DNA of 37,042 bases from Candidatus Zhuqueibacterota bacterium (GCA_016931935.1 JAFGDW010000202.1:1-37042); one strand, 5' to 3'; positions 1 through 8,568 are shown, counted from the first letter of the stretch. Notes: generated by a model not told the origin, from the sequence alone. Program-made: numbers and translations.

Positions 1-602
1 CCAATTTTCATGGATTCAAATCCGAGATAAAGACGTCGTTGTTTCTCATTTAAATTGGCTAGTAAAGCATCAAAATATTTTTTTAATTCTGGTGTATCAA
101 AAACCGCTATTTCTGGTATTTTATCTTTTAGTAACGAATCTGTTTTGGTTAACCGATTATTTTTCTGCAAATCATAGCTGTGAGGAGAAAAATAGTGATA
201 AGCATCTCCAATTTGTTCACGATACAAGCAGCCATCTGAATATAATCGAAAAAGGGGTTTTTGAACTTCTATTTTAAGCGTTTGTCTCAATTCAAGCGCA
301 GAATACCCGGCTTCAGACAGGCATACCAAATTTTCAATCGTATCTTTGAGTGAGCCGAATTTTGAAAAATAAACATGTTTGAATTCCCAAAGACCCAATT
401 TATTATAAGTTGCAATCGAGTTAAGCGTGTAGTATTTGCCAGTATGAGAATAACTTGTATTATAGTTTAATGATTTTAATTTTCGAATCGCTGTCATTTT
501 CACTGTTGTACCTAATGCATGTTTAATTTGATCAAATGTAATTACTTTTTCTTTCTGAAAAAGCTGTACCAATGATTCTGTGGAAATTTGAATTGTACGC
601 AT
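1..602 (-). CDS. Winged-helix protein, probably ISAzo13-type transposon gene (3' end cut by window edge)
   Basis: An open frame runs leftward from the ATG at 600-602 to the window edge: 200 whole codons (3-602) and no stop. It begins MRTIQISTESLVQLF. Residues 1-60 look like a winged helix-turn-helix (ITFDQIKHALGTTVKMTAIR, then a YYTL wing). The end of the visible part reads LNEKQRRLYLGFESMKI, which resembles the 'LDEKQRRL..G.E.L.LG' stretch I associate with the N-terminus of ISAzo13-family transposases. The visible part would then be a regulatory or DNA-binding extension, with the DDE catalytic part outside the window. The family link is from memory of sequence style. The open frame itself is read directly. 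A sigma70-like promoter lies about 40 bp upstream (641-669). It could instead be a stand-alone regulator. Confidence 0.6.
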   Translation of the reverse strand, partial: MRTIQISTESLVQLFQKEKVITFDQIKHALGTTVKMTAIRKLKSLNYNTSYSHTGKYYTLNSIATYNKLGLWEFKHVYFSKFGSLKDTIENLVCLSEAGYSALELRQTLKIEVQKPLFRLYSDGCLYREQIGDAYHYFSPHSYDLQKNNRLTKTDSLLKDKIPEIAVFDTPELKKYFDALLANLNEKQRRLYLGFESMKI

Positions 603-611
603 AATGTTACC

Positions 612-629
612 TTTGCCTGTTAGTTTGCC
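612..629. repeat. Direct repeat TTTGCC x2, possible operator
   Basis: TTTGCC occurs at 612-617 and 624-629. The starts are 12 bp apart, about one helical turn, in the leader between the -10 box and the start of the winged-helix gene. Such spacing would suit a repressor site, perhaps for the encoded protein itself. That role is only inferred. Confidence 0.3.
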
Positions 630-640
630 AGTTATAGTCA

Positions 641-669
641 ATGGTAACAAAATAAAGTTAAAAAGTCAA
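641..669 (-). promoter_or_regulatory. Sigma70-like promoter for the winged-helix gene
   Basis: On the minus strand, TTGACT (664-669) and TACCAT (641-646) are separated by 17 bp, about 40 bp upstream of the ATG at 602. The -35 matches 5/6 and the -10 matches 4/6. A GGGACACCAG stretch (681-690, minus) just outside could be near a transposon end, but I could not confirm a matching inverted copy. Confidence 0.5.
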
Positions 670-965
670 CTAAATAATTACTGGTGTCCCAATATTGTTT
701 ATAATAGCTTTATTCTAAATATACATAATTCTTTTTTTGATCTATTATGTAACTATTGATCTTGTAATTATCCAATTTAATGTTGAGCAGCTCCTTATAC
801 GGAGCTAACTGGATAACCGTAGGAGGCTATAATATAAGAAAATTTTAGGTTATTCGGGCCAATTATTTAATCTTTTTTTTAAGTTAACCGGACACTCGTG
901 AGTCATTTTCAGAGAAATTTAAACAGTTTTTATGAAAAGTGCAAGCTGAAACGTCAATTGTCTTC

Positions 966-994
966 CGTTTCACGTCTCACGTTTGACGTTTCAC
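966..994. repeat. Degenerate short tandem repeat (CGTTTCACGT-like)
   Basis: Three imperfect units of about 10 nt (CGTTTCACGT, CTCACGTTTG, ACGTTTCAC) stand head to tail just upstream of the lemA promoter. Similar strings occur between genes in environmental genomes. Any function is unknown, and it is far too short and irregular for a CRISPR. Confidence 0.4.
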
Positions 995-1013
995 CTCGTT
1001 TATCAAAATTAAC

Positions 1014-1042
1014 TTGCATTTAACACGATTGCTGTGTATAAT
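1014..1042 (+). promoter_or_regulatory. Sigma70-like promoter of lemA
   Basis: TTGCAT (1014-1019), a 17-bp spacer and a perfect TATAAT (1037-1042). Transcription would begin near 1049, giving a leader of about 18 nt that includes GGAG (1057-1060). This places the in-frame GTG at 1034 inside the promoter and supports the ATG at 1067 as the real start. Confidence 0.65.
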
Positions 1043-1066
1043 CAATTATTAAATTTGGAGACATCA

Positions 1067-1621
1067 ATGGTATCATTTCTTGTAGTTGTGGGCATTCCGG
1101 TACTTGTTATTCTGTGGGCGATTGGTATTTACAATCGGCTGATAAAAGCTAAAAATCTTGTGGATGAAGGTTGGAGCAACATCGATGTGCAACTGAAACA
1201 ACGCACGAATCTGATCCCCAATCTGGTAAATACGGTGAAAGGCTATGTGAAGCATGAGCGGGAATTGTTAACAAACATAACGCAACTGCGGAATCAGAGT
1301 TTGAGTGCATCAACAGTCGCGCAACAAGGGAATGTGGAAAATACGTTGAGTCAGTCGCTGGGGCGGTTGTTTGCGGTGGCGGAAGCCTACCCGGATTTAA
1401 AGGCGAACCAACAATTTCTGGATGTGCAACAGCAGCTTTCGCAGCTTGAGGATAACATTCAAATGGCGCGACGTTATTACAACGGTACCGTGCGTAACCT
1501 GAATACGATGATCGAATCATTTCCCAACAACCTGCTCGCAGGTACATTCCATTTTAGCAAACGGGAATATTTCGAACTGGACGATCCCGGTGAACGTGCC
1601 GTTCCCAAAGTTGAATTTTAA
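1067..1621 (+). CDS. lemA: LemA family protein
   Basis: 184 aa, the usual LemA length. There is one N-terminal transmembrane helix (about residues 2-20, VSFLVVVGIPVLVILWAIGI), then the family hallmark NLVDEGWSNIDVQLKQR followed by NLIPNLV.TVKGY..HE. The C-terminal block contains RYYNGTVRNLN and FPNNLLAG. The chain after the helix is predicted to be a helical bundle. LemA proteins are membrane-anchored, and their biochemical role is still poorly defined. I chose the ATG at 1067 because GGAG sits 6 nt upstream and a strong promoter overlaps the alternative GTG. The next gene starts 26 bp downstream on the same strand and encodes a DUF2207 protein, a common partner of LemA, so the two are probably co-transcribed. 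Confidence 0.92.
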   Translation: MVSFLVVVGIPVLVILWAIGIYNRLIKAKNLVDEGWSNIDVQLKQRTNLIPNLVNTVKGYVKHERELLTNITQLRNQSLSASTVAQQGNVENTLSQSLGRLFAVAEAYPDLKANQQFLDVQQQLSQLEDNIQMARRYYNGTVRNLNTMIESFPNNLLAGTFHFSKREYFELDDPGERAVPKVEF

Positions 1622-1647
1622 CACATGCAAACGTGACGGGAGTTGTC

Positions 1648-3570
1648 ATGCGTAGAAAATACATACTGCATATTGGTTTGCTTTTCACGTTAATTTTCGG
1701 AATAATTGATAGTGCCATAGCTGAACAGGAAGAACGAATTCTCAACTATCACAGCGATATTTTCATTCAAAGTGATGGCTCGATGCTTGTCACAGAAACA
1801 ATTCGTGTAATCGCGATGGGTGACAATATTAAACGCGGCATTTACCGAACATTTCCTACTACCTATCATGATCAGTATGGCAATCGAATAAAAGTCGGTT
1901 TCAATGTTACCGATGTTTTGCGTGATGGCAGACAAGAAGCATATCATATCGAGCGTGAATCGAATGGTGTGAAAATTTACATCGGTCAACAAGATGTATT
2001 TCTGAAAAGTGGTGAATACACATACACATTGTCATATCAAACAACGCGCCAACTCGGTTATTTTGACGACTTCGATGAACTTTACTGGAATGTCACTGGC
2101 ACCGATTGGGATTTCATTATTGACGAAGCAAGCGCGACCGTGACTTTACCAACTGATGCGACTGTTATGAACGTTGCCGGATACACCGGTTATCAGGACG
2201 ACAAAGGACAGAATTATACTGTTGACCAGTCGAGTACACAAGTCACATTCACAACCACTGAACCATTGCAGCCGCGGCAGGGATTGACGATTGCAGTCTC
2301 CTGGCCCAAAGGTTTTGTTCCTGTTCCTACCACGCGCGATCGGGTTGAGTTTATTATTAAGGATAATCCCAGCGCCGGCGCTGGCTTAATTGGTGTGTTG
2401 GTCCTGCTCATTTATTATCTTGCGGTATGGATGCAAGTTGGGAAAGATCCCGAGAAGGCGATGATCATACCGTTGTTTAAACCGCCATATAACATCTCTC
2501 CCGCAGCCGCACGTTACATAATGAAAATGGGATACAGCAATCGCGTGTACGCCGCGGCAATAGTTAATATGGCAGTAAAAGGTTTTTTGAAGATAAATGA
2601 AACCAAAGGGGAATTTTCGCTTACACGTACCGGCGCAGAAATGTCGGCACTCAGTTCCGGTGAAAAACGGATTGCCAAATCATTGTTTGTTGGAAATAAT
2701 AGTATTGTGCTTCGTCAGCGCAATCATACGAAGATCGGCAAATCAATTTCTTCCCTAAAAAAATATTTGAAGCTGGAAATTGAAAAACTTTATTTCGCCC
2801 GCAATTCCGTCTATCTGATCCCCGGAATTGTCATATCGATTATTGCATTGATCGCCATGGTGATACAAGCGCCAGTTGTTGCCGGCGCGATTTTCATGAC
2901 AGTCTGGCTCAGCGGCTGGTCGGTTGGTGTTACGGCGTTGACGTATTCGGTGTTTAATGCCTGGCGTGCCGCATTGGGTTCAAAGGGCAGCCACAAGGTG
3001 GTTGGAGTTGGTGGCGCTATTGGTATGACAGCATTTGCCATACCCTTTATCGGAGGGGAAATTTTTGGATTATGGGCATTTTCCACGATGCTTTCATTGC
3101 CGGGAGCAGCCGTTTTCATGCTGCTGATTGCTGTCAATATTTTATTTTATCAATTACTGAAAGCGCCGACATTACACGGTCGACGGATTATGGATCAGCT
3201 TGAAGGCTTTAAAATGTACATGGAATTTGCGGAAGAATCGCGGCTAAATTTCCTACACCCCCCCGAACGCACACCGGAGTTGTTCGAAAAATATCTGCCA
3301 TACGCAATTGCTTTGGGCGTAGAAAATGCCTGGAGCGACAAATTTGCCGGTGTGTTAGAAAAAGCCACTGAACAGGATGCATACTCACCGACCTGGTATA
3401 CCGGTCGATCATTCCATACCGAGGGGTGGGGCAGCTTTGCCAGCAGTCTTGGTTCGTCATTCTCATCTGCAATTGCCTCATCTTCCACAACGCCGGGCTC
3501 CAGTTCGGGCAGTGGTGGAGGTGGATCGTCAGGTGGAGGCGGCGGTGGAGGCGGCGGTGGTGGCTGGTAG
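1648..3570 (+). CDS. DUF2207 family membrane protein with Gly-rich tail
   Basis: 640 aa. It has a signal peptide (about 1-25), then an extracytoplasmic DUF2207 domain (about 26-215) with the opening ERILNYHSDIFIQSDGS and GIYRTFPT. A transmembrane helix follows near 245-262 (LIGVLVLLIYYLAVWM), then a cytosolic stretch, then a cluster of hydrophobic helices at about 390-500. The end is a Ser/Gly tail closing in a run of eleven Gly and a Trp. That is typical of DUF2207 and TPM-type proteins found beside LemA. The ATG at 1648 is preceded by GGGAG with 5-nt spacing, which is better than the GTG at 1633. Function is not established for the family, and a role in envelope or membrane homeostasis with LemA is inference. 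I see no clear terminator after it. Confidence 0.88.
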   Translation: MRRKYILHIGLLFTLIFGIIDSAIAEQEERILNYHSDIFIQSDGSMLVTETIRVIAMGDNIKRGIYRTFPTTYHDQYGNRIKVGFNVTDVLRDGRQEAYHIERESNGVKIYIGQQDVFLKSGEYTYTLSYQTTRQLGYFDDFDELYWNVTGTDWDFIIDEASATVTLPTDATVMNVAGYTGYQDDKGQNYTVDQSSTQVTFTTTEPLQPRQGLTIAVSWPKGFVPVPTTRDRVEFIIKDNPSAGAGLIGVLVLLIYYLAVWMQVGKDPEKAMIIPLFKPPYNISPAAARYIMKMGYSNRVYAAAIVNMAVKGFLKINETKGEFSLTRTGAEMSALSSGEKRIAKSLFVGNNSIVLRQRNHTKIGKSISSLKKYLKLEIEKLYFARNSVYLIPGIVISIIALIAMVIQAPVVAGAIFMTVWLSGWSVGVTALTYSVFNAWRAALGSKGSHKVVGVGGAIGMTAFAIPFIGGEIFGLWAFSTMLSLPGAAVFMLLIAVNILFYQLLKAPTLHGRRIMDQLEGFKMYMEFAEESRLNFLHPPERTPELFEKYLPYAIALGVENAWSDKFAGVLEKATEQDAYSPTWYTGRSFHTEGWGSFASSLGSSFSSAIASSSTTPGSSSGSGGGGSSGGGGGGGGGGGW

Positions 3571-3660
3571 GCCGTTGACTAACCCTTTGTGATTGGGTAC
3601 TGTGATCACGATTTAGGAATTATTTTTATATTGTTGATATCAGCAATGGGGCTATGTATG

Positions 3661-3736
3661 GACAAGGAGAAGGGGTAACAAGGTGAAAGGGAGAGAAGAG
3701 ATTGTAGACTTTTTTCCCGTCTCCTTGTCACCTTGT
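3661..3736. repeat. Intergenic inverted repeat (ACAAGGAG/CTCCTTGT family)
   Basis: GACAAGGAGA (3661-3670) pairs with TCTCCTTGTC (3720-3729), and ACAAGGTGA (3678-3686) pairs with TCACCTTGT (3728-3736). The two stems overlap and are therefore alternative. It lies between two convergent genes. This purine-rich 'acaaggtgacaaggag' style is typical of dispersed intergenic repeats. There is no sign of a coding role. Confidence 0.45.
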
Positions 3737-3802
3737 CTCCCAGTCTCAATTGCTAGCGTAGCGAACATTTTTAAAATTATAGTTTTGTTATATAATGAGA
3801 AT

Positions 3803-3831
3803 AAAAAAGCAGGTCCAATTGAACCTGCTTT
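3803..3831 (-). terminator. Rho-independent terminator
   Basis: On the minus strand an 11-bp stem (AAAGCAGGTTC / GGACCTGCTTT, one G-U pair) with an AATT loop runs directly into a run of six T. It lies 29-57 nt beyond the stop codon of the outer-membrane-type gene at 3860-4561 and clearly serves it. On the plus strand the tail is weaker, so it may be partly bidirectional for the DUF2207 gene. Confidence 0.8.
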
Positions 3832-3859
3832 ATTTAATTTATCTGTATGGGACAAAACA

Positions 3860-4561
3860 TCAAAATCGATAAACCATGCCACTGAAGAAGTGAAATCCCT
3901 GCATGGAGTGGGTAATGGTCGGTAAGGTCGTATGAAATCCGGATTCAGTCGCGAAGGAATCAGATGCAAGTGAAACCGATGTGGATGGTTGCCAGGCGCT
4001 GCCGAAGACAAAATTCATATGCAAAGGTAGTTCAACGATCATTTCTGCCATGGGTAAAGCCGTAACCGACCGCGTGGTTGCTGATCGCTCCAGATCATTC
4101 GATAATTCCGAACCAGCAATTATTTCACCGTTAATTGTAATTGGTTCCGTCTCTTCAGCATACGACATCCCTTGATGCAGCATCAGCGATGTGAACCGAA
4201 TACCAACCCCGGCATTAAATTGCAGCCATTGATTTACATGCCAGTTGCCTAACAATGGAACAGTGATTGACCACGAGTTCAGACCGATATTATTCAGTTC
4301 GAGCATCTGTTTATCACCGATAAGCTGCATTCCGTAGGCAAATTGTTGCTCACCATAGGAAAACATAATACTCACAATCATCGGCGTAAGAAAATTGACT
4401 TCGCGAGCGGCAACAATGCCATACTCGGCCTGGGTGTATCGGGTATTTTTCTCGGTTTTTACTGGTGTCGCCGTTCCTGTCATGCCAATATAGCCAGATT
4501 GTGCGCACACTGTTGTTGCCATTATCAGTATGCTTGCGACTGTCATTCTTACTCGCGTCAT
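3860..4561 (-). CDS. Outer-membrane beta-barrel-type protein, unknown function
   Basis: 233 aa starting MTRVRMTVASILIMATTVCAQS, a clear signal peptide. The mature part alternates short polar turns and amphipathic strands, and the protein ends in Tyr-Arg-Phe. A terminal aromatic residue is usual for BAM-inserted beta-barrels. I chose the ATG at 4561 because AAAGGA lies 8 nt upstream. Longer readings to 4597 need a TTG and add a charged stretch before the signal peptide. It is followed by a good terminator. No family was recognised. Outer-membrane location is inferred from signal, strand pattern and last residue. Confidence 0.7.
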   Translation of the reverse strand: MTRVRMTVASILIMATTVCAQSGYIGMTGTATPVKTEKNTRYTQAEYGIVAAREVNFLTPMIVSIMFSYGEQQFAYGMQLIGDKQMLELNNIGLNSWSITVPLLGNWHVNQWLQFNAGVGIRFTSLMLHQGMSYAEETEPITINGEIIAGSELSNDLERSATTRSVTALPMAEMIVELPLHMNFVFGSAWQPSTSVSLASDSFATESGFHTTLPTITHSMQGFHFFSGMVYRF

Positions 4562-5012
4562 TCGGTCCGTCCTTTCGCCATAGTCATCGTCATTCAATTC
4601 GTAAATTCACTCTAACGGCCAACTTCTTAATCTATCGCATTCAATTGTCGGGTAATGCTTCTCAAAAACCGTGCTAATGTGGTAAAATATGAAAAGTGCA
4701 TTAGGACAATATGATTTTAGTCGTTGAAATTTTGATGGTTAGTGCTAGATTATTAATTTGTATTTTTATGAATATATTTTGACAATTTATTATTTTTTTG
4801 TTTTCTGATGAGACAGCATGTTTTACTGGTGCACAGAAAAAACGTTGATTTGTTAGCAATTTTTACAATTTAAAGCAAGTGTGTATGATGATTGTAGTGC
4901 CAAGTTGAATAAAAAAATTGGTTTGAAACCGCATGTCAGCCCGAAAAAACGGCATGTCATTTAATTTCAGGAATTCTACGAAACAGTGTGTAAAACGTAA
5001 AGCAATGCGGTG
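4562..5012. other. Intergenic region, no gene seen
   Basis: About 450 AT-rich bases between two leftward genes. GCATGTCA occurs twice as a direct repeat near 4931-4938 and 4952-4959. I saw no convincing terminator for the gene ending at 5013 and no strong promoter for the one starting at 4561. Confidence 0.5.
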
Positions 5013-6599
5013 CTAAAATGAATATACAAATTCAGCCGCTCCCATAGTGGTTTGAGTATCACTGTGATCGTCATAGGGATCACGATCGAAATCATAGTTT
5101 GCGGTGAGGTGCATTTGTAGATTACTGTTGATTGTCCACGAAAAAAAACACAGCAATGTATTGATATTGCGATCGGTGTATAGAGTGAAACCTTCAATAT
5201 CGTTTGCTGCTGAATTAGGATAACGCTTCCATAAAAATGTATCAGTAAAACTCAGCATAATGGCATTTAGTTTAAACACATCCATTGAAATTTCAATGCC
5301 ATTGGCATAATAATCCTGTTCCGAAAGAATACCAGTATTCGGTTGCTCGAATGCGCGTGATTGAAAGACATACCCCACGGACATAGACCAGGAATCATGA
5401 ATTTGCCAATGCAATAATGAACGAAGGTCATGATCGTTGAAATTTAGTGTAACACTGTTCATATTATTATAACGGCGCCAGGCAGTCTGATAATCCAGTT
5501 CTGCCTGCAATTTCGAGTGAAAGCGATACTCACAATTCAATTGAATATCTGTTTCCGCATAATCATTGTAGTAGGTACTATCATTCCACGCCACCTGATA
5601 GTTGCGATTCCGATACTCCGCATTGCCATTGATATTCCAGGCGGTACCGGGCATAGAATAACCATACGCGGTGAACGATAGTTCCTGATAATCCTTTTCA
5701 ATATATTTATCATGAAATCGTGAGTCCCATTCGGTTGTAATACTCGATAACCAGCCTGTGGGACTCGAATACTGAAGTGCTCCACGCAGTTGATTGTGTT
5801 GATAATCCGCATAATAAAATGAATGCGGTTTATTGCGTCGTATCCGCCATTCGTCCTGTAAATCCAGCGACCAGGCGCTGGTTGATTTGGTTGCAAATTG
5901 TAGCGATGCCTGATTTTGAGTATACGCCAGATCGATATCACGGACATAGCGGGTCGATTCCAATCTATTGTCGAATTCCAGTTCCCAAATCGTCCAGATT
6001 CGTTGATTGTAACAGGTGTACCAATTCGCCATGGAATAGTCTCGGCTGGTTCGAAATTCGGCATTGGTCTTGGCTGATTGTTGGTTGCCCGCCCACTGTA
6101 ATCCCAGACGGCAGCCGACCAATGGGTTGACCTGTTTTTCGACGATGGTGCTGTCTAATTCGGGAATGGAAAATTCAAACTGCTGTTGCCAAATATCGCT
6201 GCCAATTGTCAGCTCGCGAGTCCATTGCCATGATGACGTCCGTCCCTTTGATGCTGCCTCATCAAATGAGGCGAAACTATAGTCCGATGATGATTCATTC
6301 CAGGTGGTGAAAATTAACAGCACGCTTTCTAAAATAATATTGGCATCTGCATATTCCTTTTGTTTGGCAAGATTTAAAAATTCGGTGGTTAAGTCGCGAA
6401 TTGTGGGGATGATACTGGAATCCGGTGGGTCGGATAGCAAGGCACGTTTGAATTTGATCAGGTTGATTTCGTACAGATCCTGTTCCATGACATCGGTGTC
6501 GAAAATGAGACTGTCCGTCTGTGCGTGCGCCTGCACAGGAACAGCGACCCATCCCGAATTGATGATCGTTATCAGTATAATTAATCGTATTGATTTCAT
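5013..6599 (-). CDS. Secreted/outer-membrane beta-barrel-type protein, unknown function
   Basis: 528 aa. It has a signal peptide, MKSIRLIILITIINSGW.AVPVQAHA, then a short helical region (about 30-110) and a long series of alternating strands rich in Trp, Tyr, Asn and Gln. It ends in Val-Tyr-Ser-Phe. The dense aromatic strand pattern and final Phe suggest a large outer-membrane barrel, and I recognise no family. The start at 6599 puts a positively charged signal peptide first. An upstream ATG at 6617 would add six residues. No strong ribosome binding site fits either start, so the exact start is uncertain. It stands alone on its strand, with about 450 bp to the next gene. Confidence 0.68.
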   Translation of the reverse strand: MKSIRLIILITIINSGWVAVPVQAHAQTDSLIFDTDVMEQDLYEINLIKFKRALLSDPPDSSIIPTIRDLTTEFLNLAKQKEYADANIILESVLLIFTTWNESSSDYSFASFDEAASKGRTSSWQWTRELTIGSDIWQQQFEFSIPELDSTIVEKQVNPLVGCRLGLQWAGNQQSAKTNAEFRTSRDYSMANWYTCYNQRIWTIWELEFDNRLESTRYVRDIDLAYTQNQASLQFATKSTSAWSLDLQDEWRIRRNKPHSFYYADYQHNQLRGALQYSSPTGWLSSITTEWDSRFHDKYIEKDYQELSFTAYGYSMPGTAWNINGNAEYRNRNYQVAWNDSTYYNDYAETDIQLNCEYRFHSKLQAELDYQTAWRRYNNMNSVTLNFNDHDLRSLLHWQIHDSWSMSVGYVFQSRAFEQPNTGILSEQDYYANGIEISMDVFKLNAIMLSFTDTFLWKRYPNSAANDIEGFTLYTDRNINTLLCFFSWTINSNLQMHLTANYDFDRDPYDDHSDTQTTMGAAEFVYSF

Positions 6600-6954
6600 A
6601 TTGAATTCGTAACCCATATCACATCAGTTTTCCGGAAGCATTCATAAGTCATTGCGCGCAAAACAACAATGCCTTATACGCCGCAAGCTTCGAAAAAGTT
6701 TTCCTGTTACGAATTCAGTTGAAAATTGGGCGATGAATGAAAGTATGTGAAAGAAACCTGGTGATTATTCACAGTATGGAGAATAACGACTTTTTTATGA
6801 AATTCCAGTGGTTAGCTTTTTACACTTCATAAAAAAGTACATCCGCCCAAGTTTCTTTCAAAAGATATTAGGTTGGATTTTTATTTCGATAAAAATTGGT
6901 TCACAATTTGGAAATAACATTCAAGAAAACTATAAAGATCAGTAAAGCGGAGTA
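6600..6954. other. Intergenic region with nested inverted repeats
   Basis: 355 bp without a gene between two leftward genes. Its main content is the nested palindrome at 6748-6860. The rest is AT-rich without a recognisable signal. Confidence 0.5.
6748..6860. repeat. Nested inverted-repeat element
   Basis: The outer arms TGAAAGAAACCTGG (6748-6761) and CCAAGTTTCTTTCA (6847-6860) are complementary with one mismatch in 14. Inside them ACTTTTTTATGAA (6789-6801) and TTCATAAAAAAGT (6826-6838) are perfectly complementary over 13 bp with a 24-nt loop. The two stems are compatible and would stack into one long branched hairpin. It lies about 95 bp downstream of the nitronate monooxygenase-like gene. 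It could act as a 3' structure or be a small mobile repeat. Confidence 0.6.
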
Positions 6955-8046
6955 CTAAGCTGCTTTTAATTCAGGTATTTCCGCAGAACGCACGCCGGCA
7001 ATCAATTCGTCCATGAGTGTTTTTACCGATACGATTTTATCGATCCGGTACGCGTTTTTTCCACAAAAAATCAGGCCATTATCCACATCGCCTTCATATG
7101 ATTTTACCAGTGCTTCTGCAATACAGTATTTCGCGGAAGCCACTTTGCAGGCTGTCAGACAACGGTAACGGCATTTTATACGCTGTTTTTCAGGTCCTTC
7201 AACGCGAATCAGAAATTTGTTCCGAATTGCACGACCGGGCATGCCAACCGGTGATTTGATGATTACAATATCATCTTCCTTCGCATCGAGATAGGCTTGC
7301 TTAAATTCCTGGGAAACGCCGCATTCGTCAGTACAAACAAACCGACTGCCCATTTGCACGCCTGCTGCGCCGAATGACAGCATTCGGGCGATGTCCTGGC
7401 CATCATAAATTCCACCGGCAGTGATGATCGGTATGCTCCGTCCATATTTTACTTCATACGGTTTTACTACATCCAGAATTTGCGGCAGGATAAGGTCGAG
7501 TGAATGGTTTTCTATTGCATCCAACTGATCCAGCGAAAATCCAAGATGACCGCCTGCCATCGGACCTTCAAGAATAAAACCATCGACCGTTCTGTCATAG
7601 CGCTTATCCCACATCCGCATAATTAGCTCTGCCACCCGTGCAGAACTGACAATCGGCACCAGGTTAACATTTGCATCTCCGGCAATTTCCGGGAGCTTTG
7701 TTGGCAAACCGGCGCCGTAAACGACCATGCCAATGCCTTCGGCGACAGCAGTGCGTACCAGGTCGTCCGCATTACTGAGTACGCCCATAATGTTCACTGC
7801 AAGATGGCCATTCGTCATGGATTTTGCTTTGCGAATTTCCCGAATTAGCGCTTCACGGGAAATGCGTTCGTACTCCGTTTCCGATGCTTTAATGTCTCCC
7901 AAACCAATACTCGAGATTGTACCAATACCACCGGCGTTTGCTACCGCCGCTGCCAGTGATGATAACGAAACCCGCACGCCCATTCCCCCTTGAACGATTG
8001 GTACATCCGCAACCATATTGCCAATCGTTAATTTTGGTAAAACCAT
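6955..8046 (-). CDS. Nitronate monooxygenase / 2-nitropropane dioxygenase-like FMN enzyme
   Basis: 363 aa TIM-barrel flavoprotein. The N-terminus carries PIVQGGMGV and ANAGGIGTISS, typical of the NMO/FabK-like superfamily. GPMAGGHLGF places the conserved His at 167. ITAGGIYDGQDIARML and GAAGVQMGSRF (about 209-236) form the phosphate-binding region for FMN. The C-terminal part holds a Cys-containing segment (CRYRCLTAC...YCIAEAL). Family members oxidise alkyl nitronates, and related ones are enoyl-ACP reductases (FabK), so the substrate cannot be fixed from sequence. The start at 8046 has GGAG 7 nt upstream. A GTG at 8058 overlaps that site and is less likely. It is monocistronic and cytoplasmic. 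Confidence 0.85.
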   Translation of the reverse strand: MVLPKLTIGNMVADVPIVQGGMGVRVSLSSLAAAVANAGGIGTISSIGLGDIKASETEYERISREALIREIRKAKSMTNGHLAVNIMGVLSNADDLVRTAVAEGIGMVVYGAGLPTKLPEIAGDANVNLVPIVSSARVAELIMRMWDKRYDRTVDGFILEGPMAGGHLGFSLDQLDAIENHSLDLILPQILDVVKPYEVKYGRSIPIITAGGIYDGQDIARMLSFGAAGVQMGSRFVCTDECGVSQEFKQAYLDAKEDDIVIIKSPVGMPGRAIRNKFLIRVEGPEKQRIKCRYRCLTACKVASAKYCIAEALVKSYEGDVDNGLIFCGKNAYRIDKIVSVKTLMDELIAGVRSAEIPELKAA

Positions 8047-8568
8047 TTGTATCTCCACAAGTTATTTACAAAATTTAGTATCCGTTCAATAAAAGCTGGT
8101 ATTCAATCATGCTTCGACTTCGCTCAGCATGAAGCTACGCATAATCTTCACACTGAGCGTAGTCGAAGTGTGAAAGTAGGCAGGTATAATATTTTTGCCA
8201 TAAAATATTGAAAGGATACAAAATTTATTTTAATGTAGTTTGTGCAATATACACATAATAAAATTCAAATAATGTAAAAGAAATGTAAATAATTGTATCG
8301 CGGCATCATATCTTGAACGATGGCAATGAGTTGTTATTATTTCAAATTTAAAGGATTCTCATGCATGTGATAATGAATCAGGACAAATAGCAGTTGCGTC
8401 ACAAACGATAATTTATTATATTATTCAGTCATTTGATAACAATCAGGTATTTACGTGTGCTTAATATTCGCGATGAAAACCATCCCCGTTAGTAAACCCC
8501 CTGTCAAGTAGATATTAATTCAACGCAGGACTTTTGTATTTTTTAATCATTATCATTGAGGGCTGAGT
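8047..8568. other. Intergenic region between divergent genes
   Basis: About 520 AT-rich bases. It holds the inverted repeat at 8112-8168. A possible promoter for the rightward gene is TTGAAC (8313-8318), 16 bp, TATTAT (8335-8340), but it is 230 bp from the start codon and weakly supported. No gene is seen. Confidence 0.4.
8112..8168. repeat. Dispersed inverted repeat CTTCGACTTCGCTCAG
   Basis: Arms CTTCGACTTCGCTCAG (8112-8127) and CTGAGCGTAGTCGAAG (8153-8168) are complementary with one mismatch in 16. Related but diverged strings occur inside the element at 13211-13363 and at 30909-30924, so this is a dispersed family in this genome. It is near the 5' side of both flanking genes. Confidence 0.6.

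Larger units (their letters stand above)
603..1066. other. Intergenic region between divergent genes
   Basis: About 460 bp without a gene. It holds the promoter of the leftward gene (641-669) and an AGCTCC-TTATAC-GGAGCT hairpin near 790-807 without a T-run. A degenerate tandem of roughly 9-10 nt units based on CGTTTCACGT lies at 966-994. The promoter of the rightward lemA gene is at 1014-1042. Otherwise it is AT-rich with no ORF of note. Confidence 0.6.

Noticed and set aside
92-277. 61-codon plus-strand frame
   Set aside because: It is the antisense shadow of the winged-helix gene and has no ribosome binding site.
966-994. CRISPR-like short repeats
   Set aside because: Units of about 10 nt without spacers cannot be a CRISPR array, and no cas genes are present.
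1034-1066. GTG start 33 bp upstream of the lemA ATG
   Set aside because: The GTG overlaps the promoter spacer next to TATAAT (1037-1042), so it would not be in the transcript. GGAG fits the ATG at 1067.
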